Shown: positions 18,963 to 30,486, counted from the stretch's first letter. The stretch is DNA of 64,000 nt from Zeus faber (GCA_960531495.1 OY482849.1:35838095-35902094); one strand, 5' to 3'. Made by a program: numbers and translations. Notes: generated by a model from the letters alone, not told the origin.

Positions 18963-19540
18963 CTGGAGGCAACAATGAAATACAGACACACAGTCAGTGA
19001 AGAAAACTAGGATAGTGTGTCCAAGCTGAGGTGAGGGCTCTTTGACCCGGTTTATAACTGGTATTAACATGCGTATTTGGTGATCAGATTCTAAGTGAAC
19101 AGCTTTAGTGCCAGGTGTAAACAGACCTCAAAGCAGTTTGGGATCCGATTGCTCAGACCACATTTGGAGGTGCTCTGGGTCACATATGGCCACATTATTT
19201 TGGCAGTGTCAACGCAAATGTGTCCTGGGCCAAATTGACGGAGCGCCTACTCAACTGACGTCCTCCACGTAAGCGGACTACATACTCGTGCTCTTTAAAA
19301 TCTTGTCGGAAAACAGAGAAAGTTTCCACCTTCCAGAAGTGCATGATTGATTATTTACAAGTAAAGTATTTCCAAAAAAACATCCAGTTTTTACTAAATG
19401 ATGAGCAGAGGGAGTGATCCGCGGCGTGTACGGTGCACCGCTGTCTACTCCACTCCAATTCTCTGACTTATGTTCACGTTTTAAATTTTCCATTCAAGAT
19501 AGAAAATCAGCAGAGTAAATAAATCTGTCCAGCCTGAACC
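18963..19540 (-). other. Gene M intron 1, part conserved with gene L
   Basis: Matches 3880-4400 with scattered differences and small gaps. No independent feature is seen. Confidence 0.6.
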
Positions 19541-20045
19541 AGCCTGATTCCTTCCCTGTTCCTGGTCGTTATTCCCTGCTTGTTCCTGGTCCTGATTCCC
19601 TGCCTGCTTCTGGTCCCTATTTCCTGTCTGCTCCTGGATCCTGATTCCCTGCTTGTTCCTAGCCCTGATTCCCTGCCTGCTCCTGGTCCTGATCCCTGCC
19701 TGCTCCTGGTCCTGATCCCTGCCTGCTCCATGGTACTGATTCCCTGCATGTTACTGGTCCTGATTTCCGGTCTGTTCCTGATTCCTTGCCTGTTCCTGGT
19801 CCTGACTCCCTGCCTGCTCCCGGCCCTGATTCCCTGCCTGCTCCTGGATCCTGATTCCCTGCTTGTTCCTGGTCCTGATTCTCGGCCTGGTCATGATTCC
19901 CGGCCTGTTCCTGATTCCTTCCCTGTTCCTGGTCGTTATTCCCTGCTTGTTCCTGGTCCTGATTCCGGGCTTGTCCCTGATACCCGGCCTGTTTCCTGTT
20001 CCTGTTCCCTGTCTGCCCCTGGACCCTGATCCTTTGCCTGTCTCC
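19541..20045. repeat. 24-bp minisatellite in gene M intron 1
   Basis: About twenty variable units are built from CCTGGTCCTGATTCCCTGCC-like blocks. Because the unit is a multiple of 3, long frames stay open on both strands, for example 19580-20029 (+) and 19751-20062 (-). These are repeat shadows. The end of the block (about 20050-20130, with ATTAAAACC and TTCTGCGTTTGGGTTCACC) resembles the 3' end of a fish Gypsy LTR, so the minisatellite may sit inside an LTR; this is a weak inference. Confidence 0.88.
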
Positions 20046-20380
20046 TCATTAAAACCTTGCACCTACTCCCAAAACCGTTTTGTGTTCTGCGTTTGGGTTC
20101 ACCTGAATACGGTCGTATTCATAACACAAACATCCTTACACAATTCTTTGCTTAAAACAGAAACTTCAGTGATGTTTTCCAGATCTTTGTGAAGTTTGAC
20201 AATGGTGGAAGTATCACAGCTTAAAGTTTTGATGCACAAATACGCAACACATTACTTTATGACAGCTGGTCTAGATTTGTGATTCGTGAACTTTTTCATA
20301 TCCAGGACCCTCAATTTAATAAGTTTTAAGTCACAAACTATTTTTTATTTAATTATTTTTATTTATTTATTTATTTTAAG
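20046..20380. other. Unassigned intron sequence
   Basis: Apart from the LTR-like end at about 20050-20130, only AT-rich sequence without motifs is visible. Confidence 0.4.
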
Positions 20381-20920
20381 CCTGTGCTGTCAGCATGCTG
20401 GGCATACAACACAGAGTATTTGTTCCATTGCATCTAGGACAGAGTTAGTCTGCAAGTGGAGTTCAACTCCTCAACCTGCAATGCAACACTTTATTCATTC
20501 TTTAATCATCAACAACTGCTGCAATAACTCTGTCCTGTGGATTAGCTGTAGAATAACAGCACAGTTTTTGATTATAGAGAACCGCCAGCAACCCCCCTCT
20601 TTGGAGAACTATTTATCATGTTTGGGTCTTTAAACATCTGATCACTACTCCAAGAGGGGGAGAATCACCACGGTGAGACAAATAAACATAGAAACAAACA
20701 ACATTTACACAAAAACCTAAACATTGGACGACAACATGTATTGAAAAACAGTGAATTAAGTCCAGGAAAACTAGAACTACAACTGGTCACGTGGCCTCTT
20801 CCTGTCATAGTTATGGCAGAAAATGAGGGAGAAAAGGAGAGGGATGCAACCAGGAGGGTGTGTGTGTGTGTGTATGTGTGTGTGTGTGTGTGATGGGACC
20901 GCCTGAATGTGTGTAAAGTC
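20381..20920. repeat. Dispersed repeat R1, copy 1
   Basis: A 540-bp block matches 35441-35965 closely along its length, from CCTGTGCTGTCAGCATGCTG to a GT-rich end and GGGxCCGCCTG. It has no transposase or polymerase coding. A GT microsatellite lies at 20858-20892. The array of 49-bp units begins 12 bp past its right end. Confidence 0.75.
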
Positions 20921-20931
20921 GAGTTTCTTCA

Positions 20932-23900
20932 TACAGACAGACAGACAGACAGATAGATGTATGTAATAAAGTAGTGTCTCTTCATACAGACAGACAGACA
21001 GATAGATGTATGTAATAAAGTAGTGTCTCTTCATACAGACAGACAGACAGATAGATGTATGTAATAAAGTAGTGTCTCTTCATACAGACAGACAGACGGA
21101 TAGATGTATGTAATAAAGTAGTGTCTCTTCATACAGACAGACAGACGGATAGATGTATGTAATAAAGTAGTGTCTCTTCATACATACAGACAGACGGATA
21201 GATGTATGTAATAAAGTAGTGTCTCTTCATACAGACAGACAGACGGATAGATGTATGTAATAAAGTAGTGTCTCTTCATACAGACAGACAGACGGATAGA
21301 TGTATGTAATAAAGTAGTGTCTCTTCATACAGACAGACAGACAGATAGATGTATGTAATAAAGTAGTGTCTCTTCATACAGACAGAAAGACAGAGAGATG
21401 TATGTAATAAAGTAGTGTCTCTTCATACAGACAGACAGACAGATAGATGTATGTCATAAAGTAGTGTCTCTTCAGACAGACGGACAGACAGATAGATAGA
21501 TGTCATAAAGTAGTGTCTCTTCATACAGACAGACAGACAGATAGATGTATGTAATAAAGTAGTGTCTCTTCATACAGACAGACAGACAGACAGACAGATA
21601 GATGTATGTAATAAAGTAGTGTCTCTTCATACAGACAGACAGACAGACAGATAGATGTATGTAATAAAGTAGTGTCTCTTCAGACAGACAGACAGACAGA
21701 CAGATAGATGTATGTAATAAAGTAGTGTCTCTTCATACAGACAGACAGACAGATAGATGTATGTAATAAAGTAGTGTCTCTTCATACAGACAGACAGACA
21801 GACAGATAGATGTATGTCATAAAGTAGAGTGTCTCTTCATACAGACAGACAGACAGATAGATGTATGTAATAAAGTAGTGTCTCTTCATACAGACAGACA
21901 GACAGATAGATGTATGTAATAAAGTAGTGTCTCTTCATACAGACAGACAGACGGATAGATGTATGTAATAAAGTAGTGTCTCTTCATACAGACAGACAGA
22001 CGGATAGATGTATGTAATAAAGTAGTGTCTCTTCATACAGACAGACAGACGGATAGATGTATGTAATAAAGTAGTGTCTCTTCATACAGACAGACAGACA
22101 GATAGATGTATGTAATAAAGTAGTGTCTCTTCATACAGACAGACAGACGGATAGATGTATGTAATAAAGTAGTGTCTCTTCATACAGACAGACAGACAGA
22201 TAGATGTATGTAATAAAGTAGTGTCTCTTCATACAGACAGACAGACAGAGAGATGTATGTAATAAAGTAGTGTCTCTTCATACAGACAGACAGACAGATA
22301 GATGTATGTCATAAAGTAGTGTCTCTTCAGACAGACAGACAGACAGATAGATAGATGTCATAAAGTAGTGTCTCTTCATACAGACAGACAGACAGATAGA
22401 TGTATGTAATAAAGTAGTGTCTCTTCATACAGACAGACAGACAGACAGACAGATAGATGTATGTAATAAAGTAGTGTCTCTTCATACAGACAGACAGACA
22501 GACAGATAGATGTATGTAATAAAGTAGTGTCTCTTCAGACAGACAGACAGACAGATAGATGTATGTAATAAAGTAGTGTCTCTTCATACAGACAGACAGA
22601 CAGATAGATGTATGTAATAAAGTAGTGTCTCTTCATACAGACAGACAGACAGACAGATAGATGTATGTCATAAAGTAGAGTGTCTCTTCATACAGACAGA
22701 CAGACAGATAGATGTATGTAATAAAGTAGTGTCTCTTCATACAGACAGACAGACAGATAGATGTATGTAATAAAGTAGTGTCTCTTCAGACAGACAGACA
22801 GACAGACAGATAGATGTATGTAATAAAGTAGTGTCTCTTCATACAGACAGACAGACAGACAGATGTATGTCATAAAGTAGTGTCTCTTCATACGGACAGA
22901 CAGACAGACAGATAGATGTATGTAATAAAGTAGTGTCTCTTCATACAGACAGACAGACAGATAGATGTATGTCATAGAGTAGTGTCTCTTCATACAGACA
23001 GACAGACAGATAGATGTATGTCATAGAGTAGTGTCTCTTCATACAGACAGACAGACAGATAGATGTATGTAATAAAGTAGTGTCTCTTCATACAGACAGA
23101 CAGACAGAGAGATGTATGTAATAAAGTAGTGTCTCTTCATACAGACAGACAGACAGATAGATGTATGTCATAAAGTAGTGTCTCTTCATACAGACAGACA
23201 GACAGATAGATGTATGTAATAAAGTAGTGTCTCTTCATACAGACAGACAGACAGATAGATGTATGTAATAAAGTAGTGTCTCTTCATACAGACAGACAGA
23301 CAGAGAGATGTATGTAATAAAGTAGTGTCTCTTCATACAGACAGACAGACAGATAGATGTATGTCATAAAGTAGTGTCTCTTCATACAGACAGACAGACA
23401 GATAGATGTATTTCATAAAGTAGTGTCTCTTCATACAGACAGACAGACAGATAGATGTATGTCATAAAGTAGTGTCTCTTCATACAGACAGACAGACAGA
23501 TAGATGTATGTCATAAAGTAGTGTCTCTTCAGACAGACAGACAGACAGATAGATAGATGTCATAAAGTAGTGTCTCTTCATACAGACAGACAGACAGATA
23601 GATGTATGTAATAAAGTAGTGTCTCTTCATACAGACAGACAGACAGACAGACAGACAGATAGATGTATGTAATAAAGTAGTGTCTCTTCATACAGACAGA
23701 CAGACAGACAGATAGATGTATGTAATAAAGTAGTGTCTCTTCAGACAGACAGACAGACAGACAGATAGATGTATGTAATAAAGTAGTGTCTCTTCATACA
23801 GACAGACAGACAGATAGATGTATGTAATAAAGTAGTGTCTCTTCATACAGACAGACAGACAGACAGATAGATGTATGTCATGAAGTAGTGTCTCTTCATA

Positions 23901-25180
23901 CAGACAGACAGACAGATAGATGTATGTAATAAAGTAGTGTCTCTTCATACAGACAGACAGACAGATAGATGTATGTCATAAAGTAGTGTCTCTTCAGACA
24001 GACAGACAGACAGATAGATAGATGTCATAAAGTAGTGTCTCTTCATACAGACAGACAGACAGATAGATGTATGTAATAAAGTAGTGTCTCTTCATACAGA
24101 CAGACAGACAGACAGACAGATAGATGTATGTAATAAAGTAGTGTCTCTTCATACAGACAGACAGACAGACAGATAGATGTATGTAATAAAGTAGTGTCTC
24201 TTCAGACAGACAGACAGACAGACAGACAGATAGATGTATGTAATAAAGTAGTGTCTCTTCATACAGACAGACAGACAGATAGATGTATGTAATAAAGTAG
24301 TGTCTCTTCATACAGACAGACAGATAGATGTATGTCATAAAGTAGTGTCTCTTCATACAGACAGACAGACAGATAGATGTATGTAATAAAGTAGTGTCTC
24401 TTCATACAGACAGACAGACAGATAGATGTATGTAATAAAGTAGTGTCTCTTCATACAGACAGACAGACAGATAGATGTATGTAATAAAGTAGTGTCTCTT
24501 CATACAGACAGACAGACAGATAGATGTATGTAATAAAGTAGTGTCTCTTCAGACAGACAGACAGACAGACAGATAGATGTATGTAATAAAGTAGTGTCTC
24601 TTCATACAGACAGACAGACAGACAGATGTATGTCATAAAGTAGTGTCTCTTCATACAGACAGACAGACAGACAGATAGATGTATGTAATAAAGTAGTGTC
24701 TCTTCATACAGACAGACAGACAGATAGATGTATGTCATAGAGTAGTGTCTCTTCATACAGACAGACAGACAGACAGATAGATGTATGTAATAAAGTAGTG
24801 TCTCTTCATACAGACAGACAGACAGCTGGATGTATGTAATAAAGTAGTGTCTCTTCATACAGACAGACAGACAGATAGATGTATGTAATAAAGTAGTGTC
24901 TCTTCATACAGACAGACAGATGTATGTATGTAATAAAGTAGTGTCTCTTCATACAGACAGACAGACAGATAGATGTATGTAATAAAGTAGTGTCTCTTCC
25001 TACAGACAGACAGACAGATAGATGTATGTAATAACGTAGTGTCTCTTCATACAGACAGACAGACAGATAGATGTATGTCATAAAGTAGTGTCTCTTCATA
25101 CAGACAGACAGACAAGACAGATAGATGTATGTCATAAAGTAGTGTCTCTTCATACAGACAGACAGACAGACAGATAGATT
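20932..25180 (-). repeat. 49-bp satellite array 4 (about 87 units), main gene M array
   Basis: The array is dominated by the GTAATAAAG core, with marker variants: GACGGATAG units (21090-22150), GAGAGATG units (about 21390, 22250, 23105, 23305), GATAGATAGATGTCATAAAG (21491, 22346, 23548, 24013) and AAAGTAGAGTGTC (21820, 22671). Marker spacing shows a duplicated block of about 851-855 bp. Units missing the CATA step (CTCTTCAGACAG) are frequent. The Rex1-like LINE interrupts its right end; the array resumes at 28712. Confidence 0.95.
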
Positions 25181-25686
25181 CAAGATTCAAGATTCAAGAT
25201 TTTTATTTGTCACATACATATACATACTTCCATACATATATGCAGTGAAATGTAATGCAACGCACCCGGTGATAGCACACAATAAGTCCTAGGAAAAAGT
25301 ACTAAAATAAAATAAAATAAAAAGTAGAAAATTACTTTCTAATAGACCGACTAACTGACTCCTACAACGTAATACAGTACGTGGAATACTTATAGAATAA
25401 GATAAAAAATATATAGAATAAAATACAATAAAAAATAAATTGAAATAAAATGGAATAGGTTGAAGGAATATGCCTATGTATATACAGATATGTGCATTTA
25501 AAGTGGCATGTGAATTAAAGTGGCATGTGAATGTGAATAGTGTGAGGTAGTGTTTGGGATGATACAGCACAGTATACAACAGTACGGCGCAGCAATACGG
25601 CATCACGAACAACCCTGAACAGTGATACAGTATGCGGTACAGTATGCTACATACAGTACAGTAGGTAGTGGAGCCTAGTGCATGGC

Positions 25687-26043
25687 TCAGTTAGGACCCC
25701 TGGTGAGGTCAGCGTTGACAGTTCTGATGGCTTGAGGGAAGAAACTCCGTCTCAGTCTCTCTGTTCTCGCTGCGTGACTGCGGAGGCGCTTGCCTGACCG
25801 CAGCAGCTGAAACAGTCCGTTGTTGGGGTGATGAGGATCCTTCATGATCCTACGGGCTCTGCTACTACACCTCCTGGTGTATAGCTCCTGCAAGGGGGGG
25901 AGGGTAGTTCCAGTGGTACGTTCAGCTGAACGCACCACCCTCTGCAGGGCCCGCCTGTCCTGGGCAGTACAGCTCCCAAACCAGGCAGTGATGTTGCCTG
26001 TCAGGATGCTCTCCACTGCTCCAGAGTAGAAGGACTTGAGGAT
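25687..26043 (-). CDS. Rex1-like LINE C-terminal segment in the -1 frame
   Basis: It continues directly from the main ORF after a one-base backward step at the sequence TCTCGTGAGG: VRILKSFYSGAVESIL, CTAQDRRALQRVVRSAE, RRIMKDPHHP and FFPQAIRTVN, ending before 25687. The open frame extends up to 26133, but sequence above 26043 is a shadow of the main ORF. The same step exists in the copy at about 2040. It is either an ancestral one-base deletion or a true frameshift site. Confidence 0.7.
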   Translation of the reverse strand: MLKSFYSGAVESILTGNITAWFGSCTAQDRRALQRVVRSAERTTGTTLPPLQELYTRRCSSRARRIMKDPHHPNNGLFQLLRSGKRLRSHAARTERLRRSFFPQAIRTVNADLTRGPN

Positions 26044-26045
26044 CC

Positions 26046-28604
26046 TCACGAGACCCGGAATTTCCTCAGCTGCCTGAGGTGGTAGAGACGCTGCCTCGCC
26101 TTTCTCACCAGAGTGTCTGTGTGAACAGTCCATGTTAAGTCCTCTGTGATGTGGACTCCCAGATATCTGAAGCTGCTCACCCTATCGACAGAAGTCCCAT
26201 TAATCCACAACGGCGCGTGCGTCCTCGATTGTGATCCACGCCTAAAGTCTACAATCAGCTCCTTGGTTTTGCTGACGTTCAGGTGGAGGCTGTTGTCCTG
26301 GCACCAGAGTGACAGGTCAGCCACCTCCTCGCGGTAGGCCTTCTCATCGCAGTCGGTGATCAGGCCCATGACCACGGTGTCGTCAGCAAACTTGATGATG
26401 GTGTTGGAGCTGGACCTGGCCACACAGTCATGTGTGTACAGGGAGTACAGTAGGGGGCTGAGGACGCAGCCCTGGGGGGATCCTGTATTCAGGGTGAGGG
26501 AGCTTGACATGTACTTCCCCACCTTGACCACCTGGGGGCGGCCTGTGAGGAAGTCCAGGATCCAGGTGCACAGCGGACCATTCAATCCTAGCTCCAACAA
26601 CTTGACAGCCAGTCTGGTGGGGACTATGGTGTTGAAAGCTGAACTATAATCAATGAACAGCATTCTCACATAGGCCCCCTTCTGGCCATCCAGGTGCGTG
26701 AGCGTGGTGTGCAGTACCTGAGAGACCGCGTCATCCGTGGATCTGTTTTGCCGGTACGCGAACTGCAACGGGTCCAAGGTGCGGGGGAGGGAGGCGCAGA
26801 TGTAATCCTTAATCAGCCTCTCGAAACACTTCATGACCACCGAGGTGAGGGCCACCGGACGGTAGTCATTCAGGCAGGTTGGAGAGGCGATCTTCGGGAC
26901 AGGAACGACAGTGGACCTCTTGAAGCAGGACGGGACCACTGATTCAGCCAGGGAGATGTTGAATATTGTGGTGATCACCGGAGCTAGCTGGTTAGCACAG
27001 GTCTTCAGTACTCGCCCAGATATGCCATCTGGGCCCGCAGCTTTGCTGGTGTTCACCCGCATCAAAGCCCTCCTGACCTCGTGCACGGACACTGAGAGTG
27101 CGCGCTCGTCCCCAGCGGTGTAGCTCCAATTAGCCGGCGAGCTAGCGGTGCTGCTGCCAGACTCGAACCGCGCATAAAAGGAGTTCAGTTGGTTGGCCAG
27201 GGAGGCGTCCACACTCGTGGCTGGGGAGGAGCTGCTCTTGTAGTTAGTTATTGTTCGCAGCCCCTCCCACAAGCGTCTTGTGTCCCCCCGCTCCATCTGC
27301 AGCTCCACGGTGTCTCTGTACGTCCGTTTAGCGTCCCTCACCGCCCTCCGCAGATTGTACGACGCCGCTTTGTAATTGTCCATGTTGCCAGATACAAGTC
27401 CGTCGTTGTAAGCGGCCGTGCGCGCATTCAGAGCGCAGCGGATGGATTTATCAACCCATGGTTTCTGGTTTGGAAATATCCGAACTTTCACCGTAGGAAC
27501 GATTTCATCCGCGAGCGTAGCCACAAAACTCACTACAACCTCCGTAAACTCGCTGACGTCACTTGAGCTCGCTTGGAACACGTCCCAGTCTACGTCAGTC
27601 AGAGCGTCCTGAAGCGCAGCCTCTGATTGGTCCGTCCACCGCTTCACTTCCCTCGTCATCACCAGATCCCGCGCGATCAGAGGCCTGTAAACAGGAAGCA
27701 GCGAGATCGCGGCGTGATCTGATTTCCCGAAAGCAGGAAGCGACACGGGCTTGTATCCGTTCTTGTAACGTGTGTAACAATGGTCCAGAGTTCTGTCTCC
27801 CCTGGTGGCACACGTGATGTGTTGGTGGAAATTTGGCAGAACTTTTTTCAGGTTGGCCCTGTTAAAGTCCCCAGTCACCACCACAGCCGCGTCGGGATGT
27901 CTGTTCTGAAATCCGCACAACACATCGTGCAGAACCGACAGAGCTGCGTCGGTGTCCGCTTGCGGTGGGATATAAACGGCTGTAATGATGACCGTGCTGA
28001 ATTCCCGGGGGAGATAAAATGGACGGCATAGTATGGTCAGCTGTTCCAGGTTCGGCGAGCAGGAGTGGGAGAGGAATTTGGTGTTGTTGGCGTTACACCA
28101 GCGGTTGTTTACCATTAGGCAGACGCCTCCACCTTTGGATTTCCCCGACTCTGCCGTTCTGTCGCCGCGGAACACGGAGAAGGCCTCGGCTGGACGTATG
28201 GCTTCATCCGGCACCAGTGGGTTCAGCCATGTTTCCGTCAGGCAGAGGACGCAACAGTTCCTTGTGTCACGCTGGAATTGAATCCTCGCTCGAAGTTCAT
28301 CCATCTTGTTCTCCAGGGACTGGACGTTCGCAAGAAGGATGCTTGGCAGAGGTGGACGGTAAGGTTGCGTCCTCATTCTGACCCGAATGCCGCCTCGTTT
28401 ACCTCGGTGCTTCCTCCGTGGGCCGGCTCGTGGAACAGCGACTCCATTTTTGTTGTTGTTGCGAGTGTTCCCGCGTAGGATTTCCGCCGGCCACTCTGCT
28501 CCCACGGATAAAAAGTCCCAAAGTTGTTCGTTTAGGGAAATTTTTATATCCATGAGTGCATCGCGGCCGTATGAGTTAATTGTTGATGTTTTTCTGGCGA
28601 ACAT
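26046..28604 (-). CDS. Rex1-like LINE polyprotein: endonuclease and reverse transcriptase (852 aa)
   Basis: From the ATG at 28604: a basic N-terminus, then an apurinic-type endonuclease (LLANVQSLENKMDEL, LCLTETWL, VVVTGDFNRANLKK, and SDHAAI with the catalytic His) over about residues 85-290. The RT covers about 520-790, with [65 protein letters not shown] and FADD at 26379-26390. Both enzymes keep their key residues. The frame ends RKFRVS-stop at 26046, and the conserved C-terminal segment continues in the -1 frame. It makes the DNA-nicking and copying enzyme for target-primed insertion. Confidence 0.9.
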   Translation of the reverse strand: MFARKTSTINSYGRDALMDIKISLNEQLWDFLSVGAEWPAEILRGNTRNNNKNGVAVPRAGPRRKHRGKRGGIRVRMRTQPYRPPLPSILLANVQSLENKMDELRARIQFQRDTRNCCVLCLTETWLNPLVPDEAIRPAEAFSVFRGDRTAESGKSKGGGVCLMVNNRWCNANNTKFLSHSCSPNLEQLTILCRPFYLPREFSTVIITAVYIPPQADTDAALSVLHDVLCGFQNRHPDAAVVVTGDFNRANLKKVLPNFHQHITCATRGDRTLDHCYTRYKNGYKPVSLPAFGKSDHAAISLLPVYRPLIARDLVMTREVKRWTDQSEAALQDALTDVDWDVFQASSSDVSEFTEVVVSFVATLADEIVPTVKVRIFPNQKPWVDKSIRCALNARTAAYNDGLVSGNMDNYKAASYNLRRAVRDAKRTYRDTVELQMERGDTRRLWEGLRTITNYKSSSSPATSVDASLANQLNSFYARFESGSSTASSPANWSYTAGDERALSVSVHEVRRALMRVNTSKAAGPDGISGRVLKTCANQLAPVITTIFNISLAESVVPSCFKRSTVVPVPKIASPTCLNDYRPVALTSVVMKCFERLIKDYICASLPRTLDPLQFAYRQNRSTDDAVSQVLHTTLTHLDGQKGAYVRMLFIDYSSAFNTIVPTRLAVKLLELGLNGPLCTWILDFLTGRPQVVKVGKYMSSSLTLNTGSPQGCVLSPLLYSLYTHDCVARSSSNTIIKFADDTVVMGLITDCDEKAYREEVADLSLWCQDNSLHLNVSKTKELIVDFRRGSQSRTHAPLWINGTSVDRVSSFRYLGVHITEDLTWTVHTDTLVRKARQRLYHLRQLRKFRVS

Positions 28605-28711
28605 TGTGATAAAAAAAGGAAAAAAATACTAAAGAGTAAGAAAGAAACCGGAGCGCCGGCGCAGGCGACCGCTAGGGGCGGCGCCACTATCGCCCGGGGA
28701 CTTAAATTAAG

Positions 28712-29089
28712 ATGTATGTCATAAAGTAGTGTCTCTTCATACAGACAGACAGACAGACAGATGTATGTCATAAAGTAGTGTCTCTTCATACAGACAGACA
28801 GACAGATAGATGTATGTCATAAAGTAGTGTCTCTTCATACAGACAGACAGACAGATAGATGTATGTCATAAAGTAGTGTCTCTTCATACAGACAGACAGA
28901 CAGACAGATGTATGTCATAAAGTAGTGTCTCTTCATACAGACAGACAGACAGATAGATGTATGTCATAAAGTAGTGTCTCTTCATACAGACAGACAGACA
29001 GATAGATGTATGTCATAAAGTAGTGTCTCTTCATACAGACAGACAGACAGATAGATGTATGTCATAAAGTAGTGTCTCTTCATACAGAC
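28712..29089 (-). repeat. 49-bp satellite array 5 (about 8 units) at the gene M exon 1 donor
   Basis: This is the continuation of the 20932-25180 array beyond the LINE. All units are of the GTCATAAAG type, unlike the GTAATAAAG-rich part left of the LINE. It ends at the exon 1 donor at 29089/29090. Confidence 0.95.
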
Positions 29090-29369
29090 CTGCTCTGTGT
29101 AGCTTGACTTCAGGTGTCAGTATTAAATACAGTAGTTTGTTCAGCCTGCAGAGCTCCTGGTTCGAGCGCCCCAGTCTGTTCTCACAATCCACCACAGATT
29201 CTTCTAAATGTCTGACAATGTCTTTGTCTGCTGCTGCCAGTTTCTCGCTCAATAAAACTCTCACTTCTTTAGCTACTTTTACCTTTTCACAGACAAATAA
29301 AACCTCTTCAAGCGCAGCAACGATTCTCTCTTGTACACAAACAGTGAAAAGGGGGAGTCGCTCGGCCAT
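29090..29369 (-). CDS. Zinc-finger gene M, exon 1
   Basis: Identical in protein to gene L exon 1 over the 93 residues (MAERLPLF ... KLHRA). The ATG at 29369-29367 is the first in its frame. It has the GCAG|GTCTGT donor, phase 1. The next acceptor in the same orientation is the composite exon at 18962, making a 10127-bp intron filled with satellite, a LINE, repeat R1 and the 24-bp minisatellite. With all four exons the coding length is 280+516+423+674 = 1893 nt. Whether splicing over this intron happens is untested. Confidence 0.75.
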
Positions 29370-29512
29370 TGTTTCTTCTTCTTCTTCTTCTTCTGCTTCT
29401 GTTAATGGTGGTTGACCAACAACTTCATGGTACACTACCGCCACCTTCTGGTCTGGAGTGTAAGATGCAGTTTTAAACCTCAAACTCTAATCAAAACTGC
29501 TCCTCTCGTCTA

Positions 29513-30480
29513 TTTTGCAGAAAGTCATATCTCAAGGAGCTTTACTGGCCTCAGATAAAGATACAGATAATAAATTGAAAGAGATTGTAACAAATAGCGG
29601 CACAGTATCCAAACTTTACAGACTTATATCTCTCTCCTCCTGTCATGGCATGGATAAAGTTCAATGACGCTGGGAAGGAGATTTGGGAAAACACTTACCA
29701 ATCGAACAATGGGACACATACAAATGACCTATCAAAATGGCTTCCATATAAACATATGCAGATGAAGATTTTATACCCAATATATATAAGTGCACAGAAG
29801 CTGAATCAAATTAATCCAAAAATATCTGACCTATGTGGGCATGGCCGTGTAGAGAGAGGATGTTTAATACATATGTTATGACACTGCCCAGAGATGGGAG
29901 CATTTTGGGAAGGAGTCCAAAATATGTTGTGTTTCATATTTCATGTGGATGTATCCCTATGCCCAGAGGTGTGTTTGTTGGGAGTTAAAGTGGATGGATT
30001 GAAAAGTGCAGTAACACAAGGTCTGGTAACATTGGCATACATTTCTGTAAAAAGGATCATTGTAATGAATTGGAAAGTAAGGAAATCAAATAGTTTTCCT
30101 TTGAATGACCGGCTAATGGACTTTATAGAAGTGATAATGATGGAACGTGCAGCCTCAGCCCTGCAGGGGCTTTATAAAGATAATGGCTAAGACAGACCAC
30201 GGACACTTGTAAAGTGAGACAGAAATTAGAGACCTTTAGTTGGAACAAGTGTTTTAACTCTTCAACAAATAAAGTCAGTCCAATGAATAGAAAGCTGAAC
30301 CTTGTAAGTAGAATGGAGAAGTCCTCTCAACAAGGATTGGTGATGCAATCATGTCCTAAGCAACTACATTATATTGATATATATTTATCCCTTAATTCTG
30401 GCGTACAGTATCTTGTCTCGTGTGTTTGTGTTGTTTGCATGTGGTCGATTTGTTTTCTTTTCTTTGTTGTAATTAAAAAT
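29513..30480 (+). mobile_element. L1/Tx1-like LINE 3' fragment, copy 2
   Basis: Near-identical to 5791-6700, including the shared internal TGA (29879-29881). Open stretches are 29645-29878 and 29894-30190. Its 3' UTR is complete here, running to an AATTAAAAATG tail at about 30470-30485. Only a handful of base differences separate it from the other copies. Confidence 0.75.
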
Positions 30481-30486
30481 GTGAAT

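Larger units (their letters stand above)
25181..28711 (-). mobile_element. Near-intact Rex1-like LINE inserted in the satellite
   Basis: The 3' end at about 25181-25205 shows repeated TCTTGAA units after AATAAA. The 5' end is near 28711, in a GC-rich leader of about 100 bp. Flanks are satellite on both sides: the left flank stops in CAGATAGAT and the right flank resumes at AGATGTATGTC, so the site lies inside one monomer with an ambiguous 3-4 bp (GAT/AGAT) overlap. One main ORF and a C-terminal ORF in the -1 frame are present. Assignment to Rex1/Babar (CR1 superfamily) rests on the RT motifs and the tail. Confidence 0.88.

Noticed and set aside
19580..20062. 149-, 109- and 103-codon frames on both strands rich in LVLIPCL or RTRNKQGI
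   Set aside because: A 24-bp minisatellite keeps any frame open; composition is purely repetitive.
20932..25180. CRISPR-like look: a 30-bp core separated by 15-23 bp
   Set aside because: The 'spacers' are all (GACA)n/GATA runs, not unique sequences; there are no cas genes and the context is a vertebrate genome.
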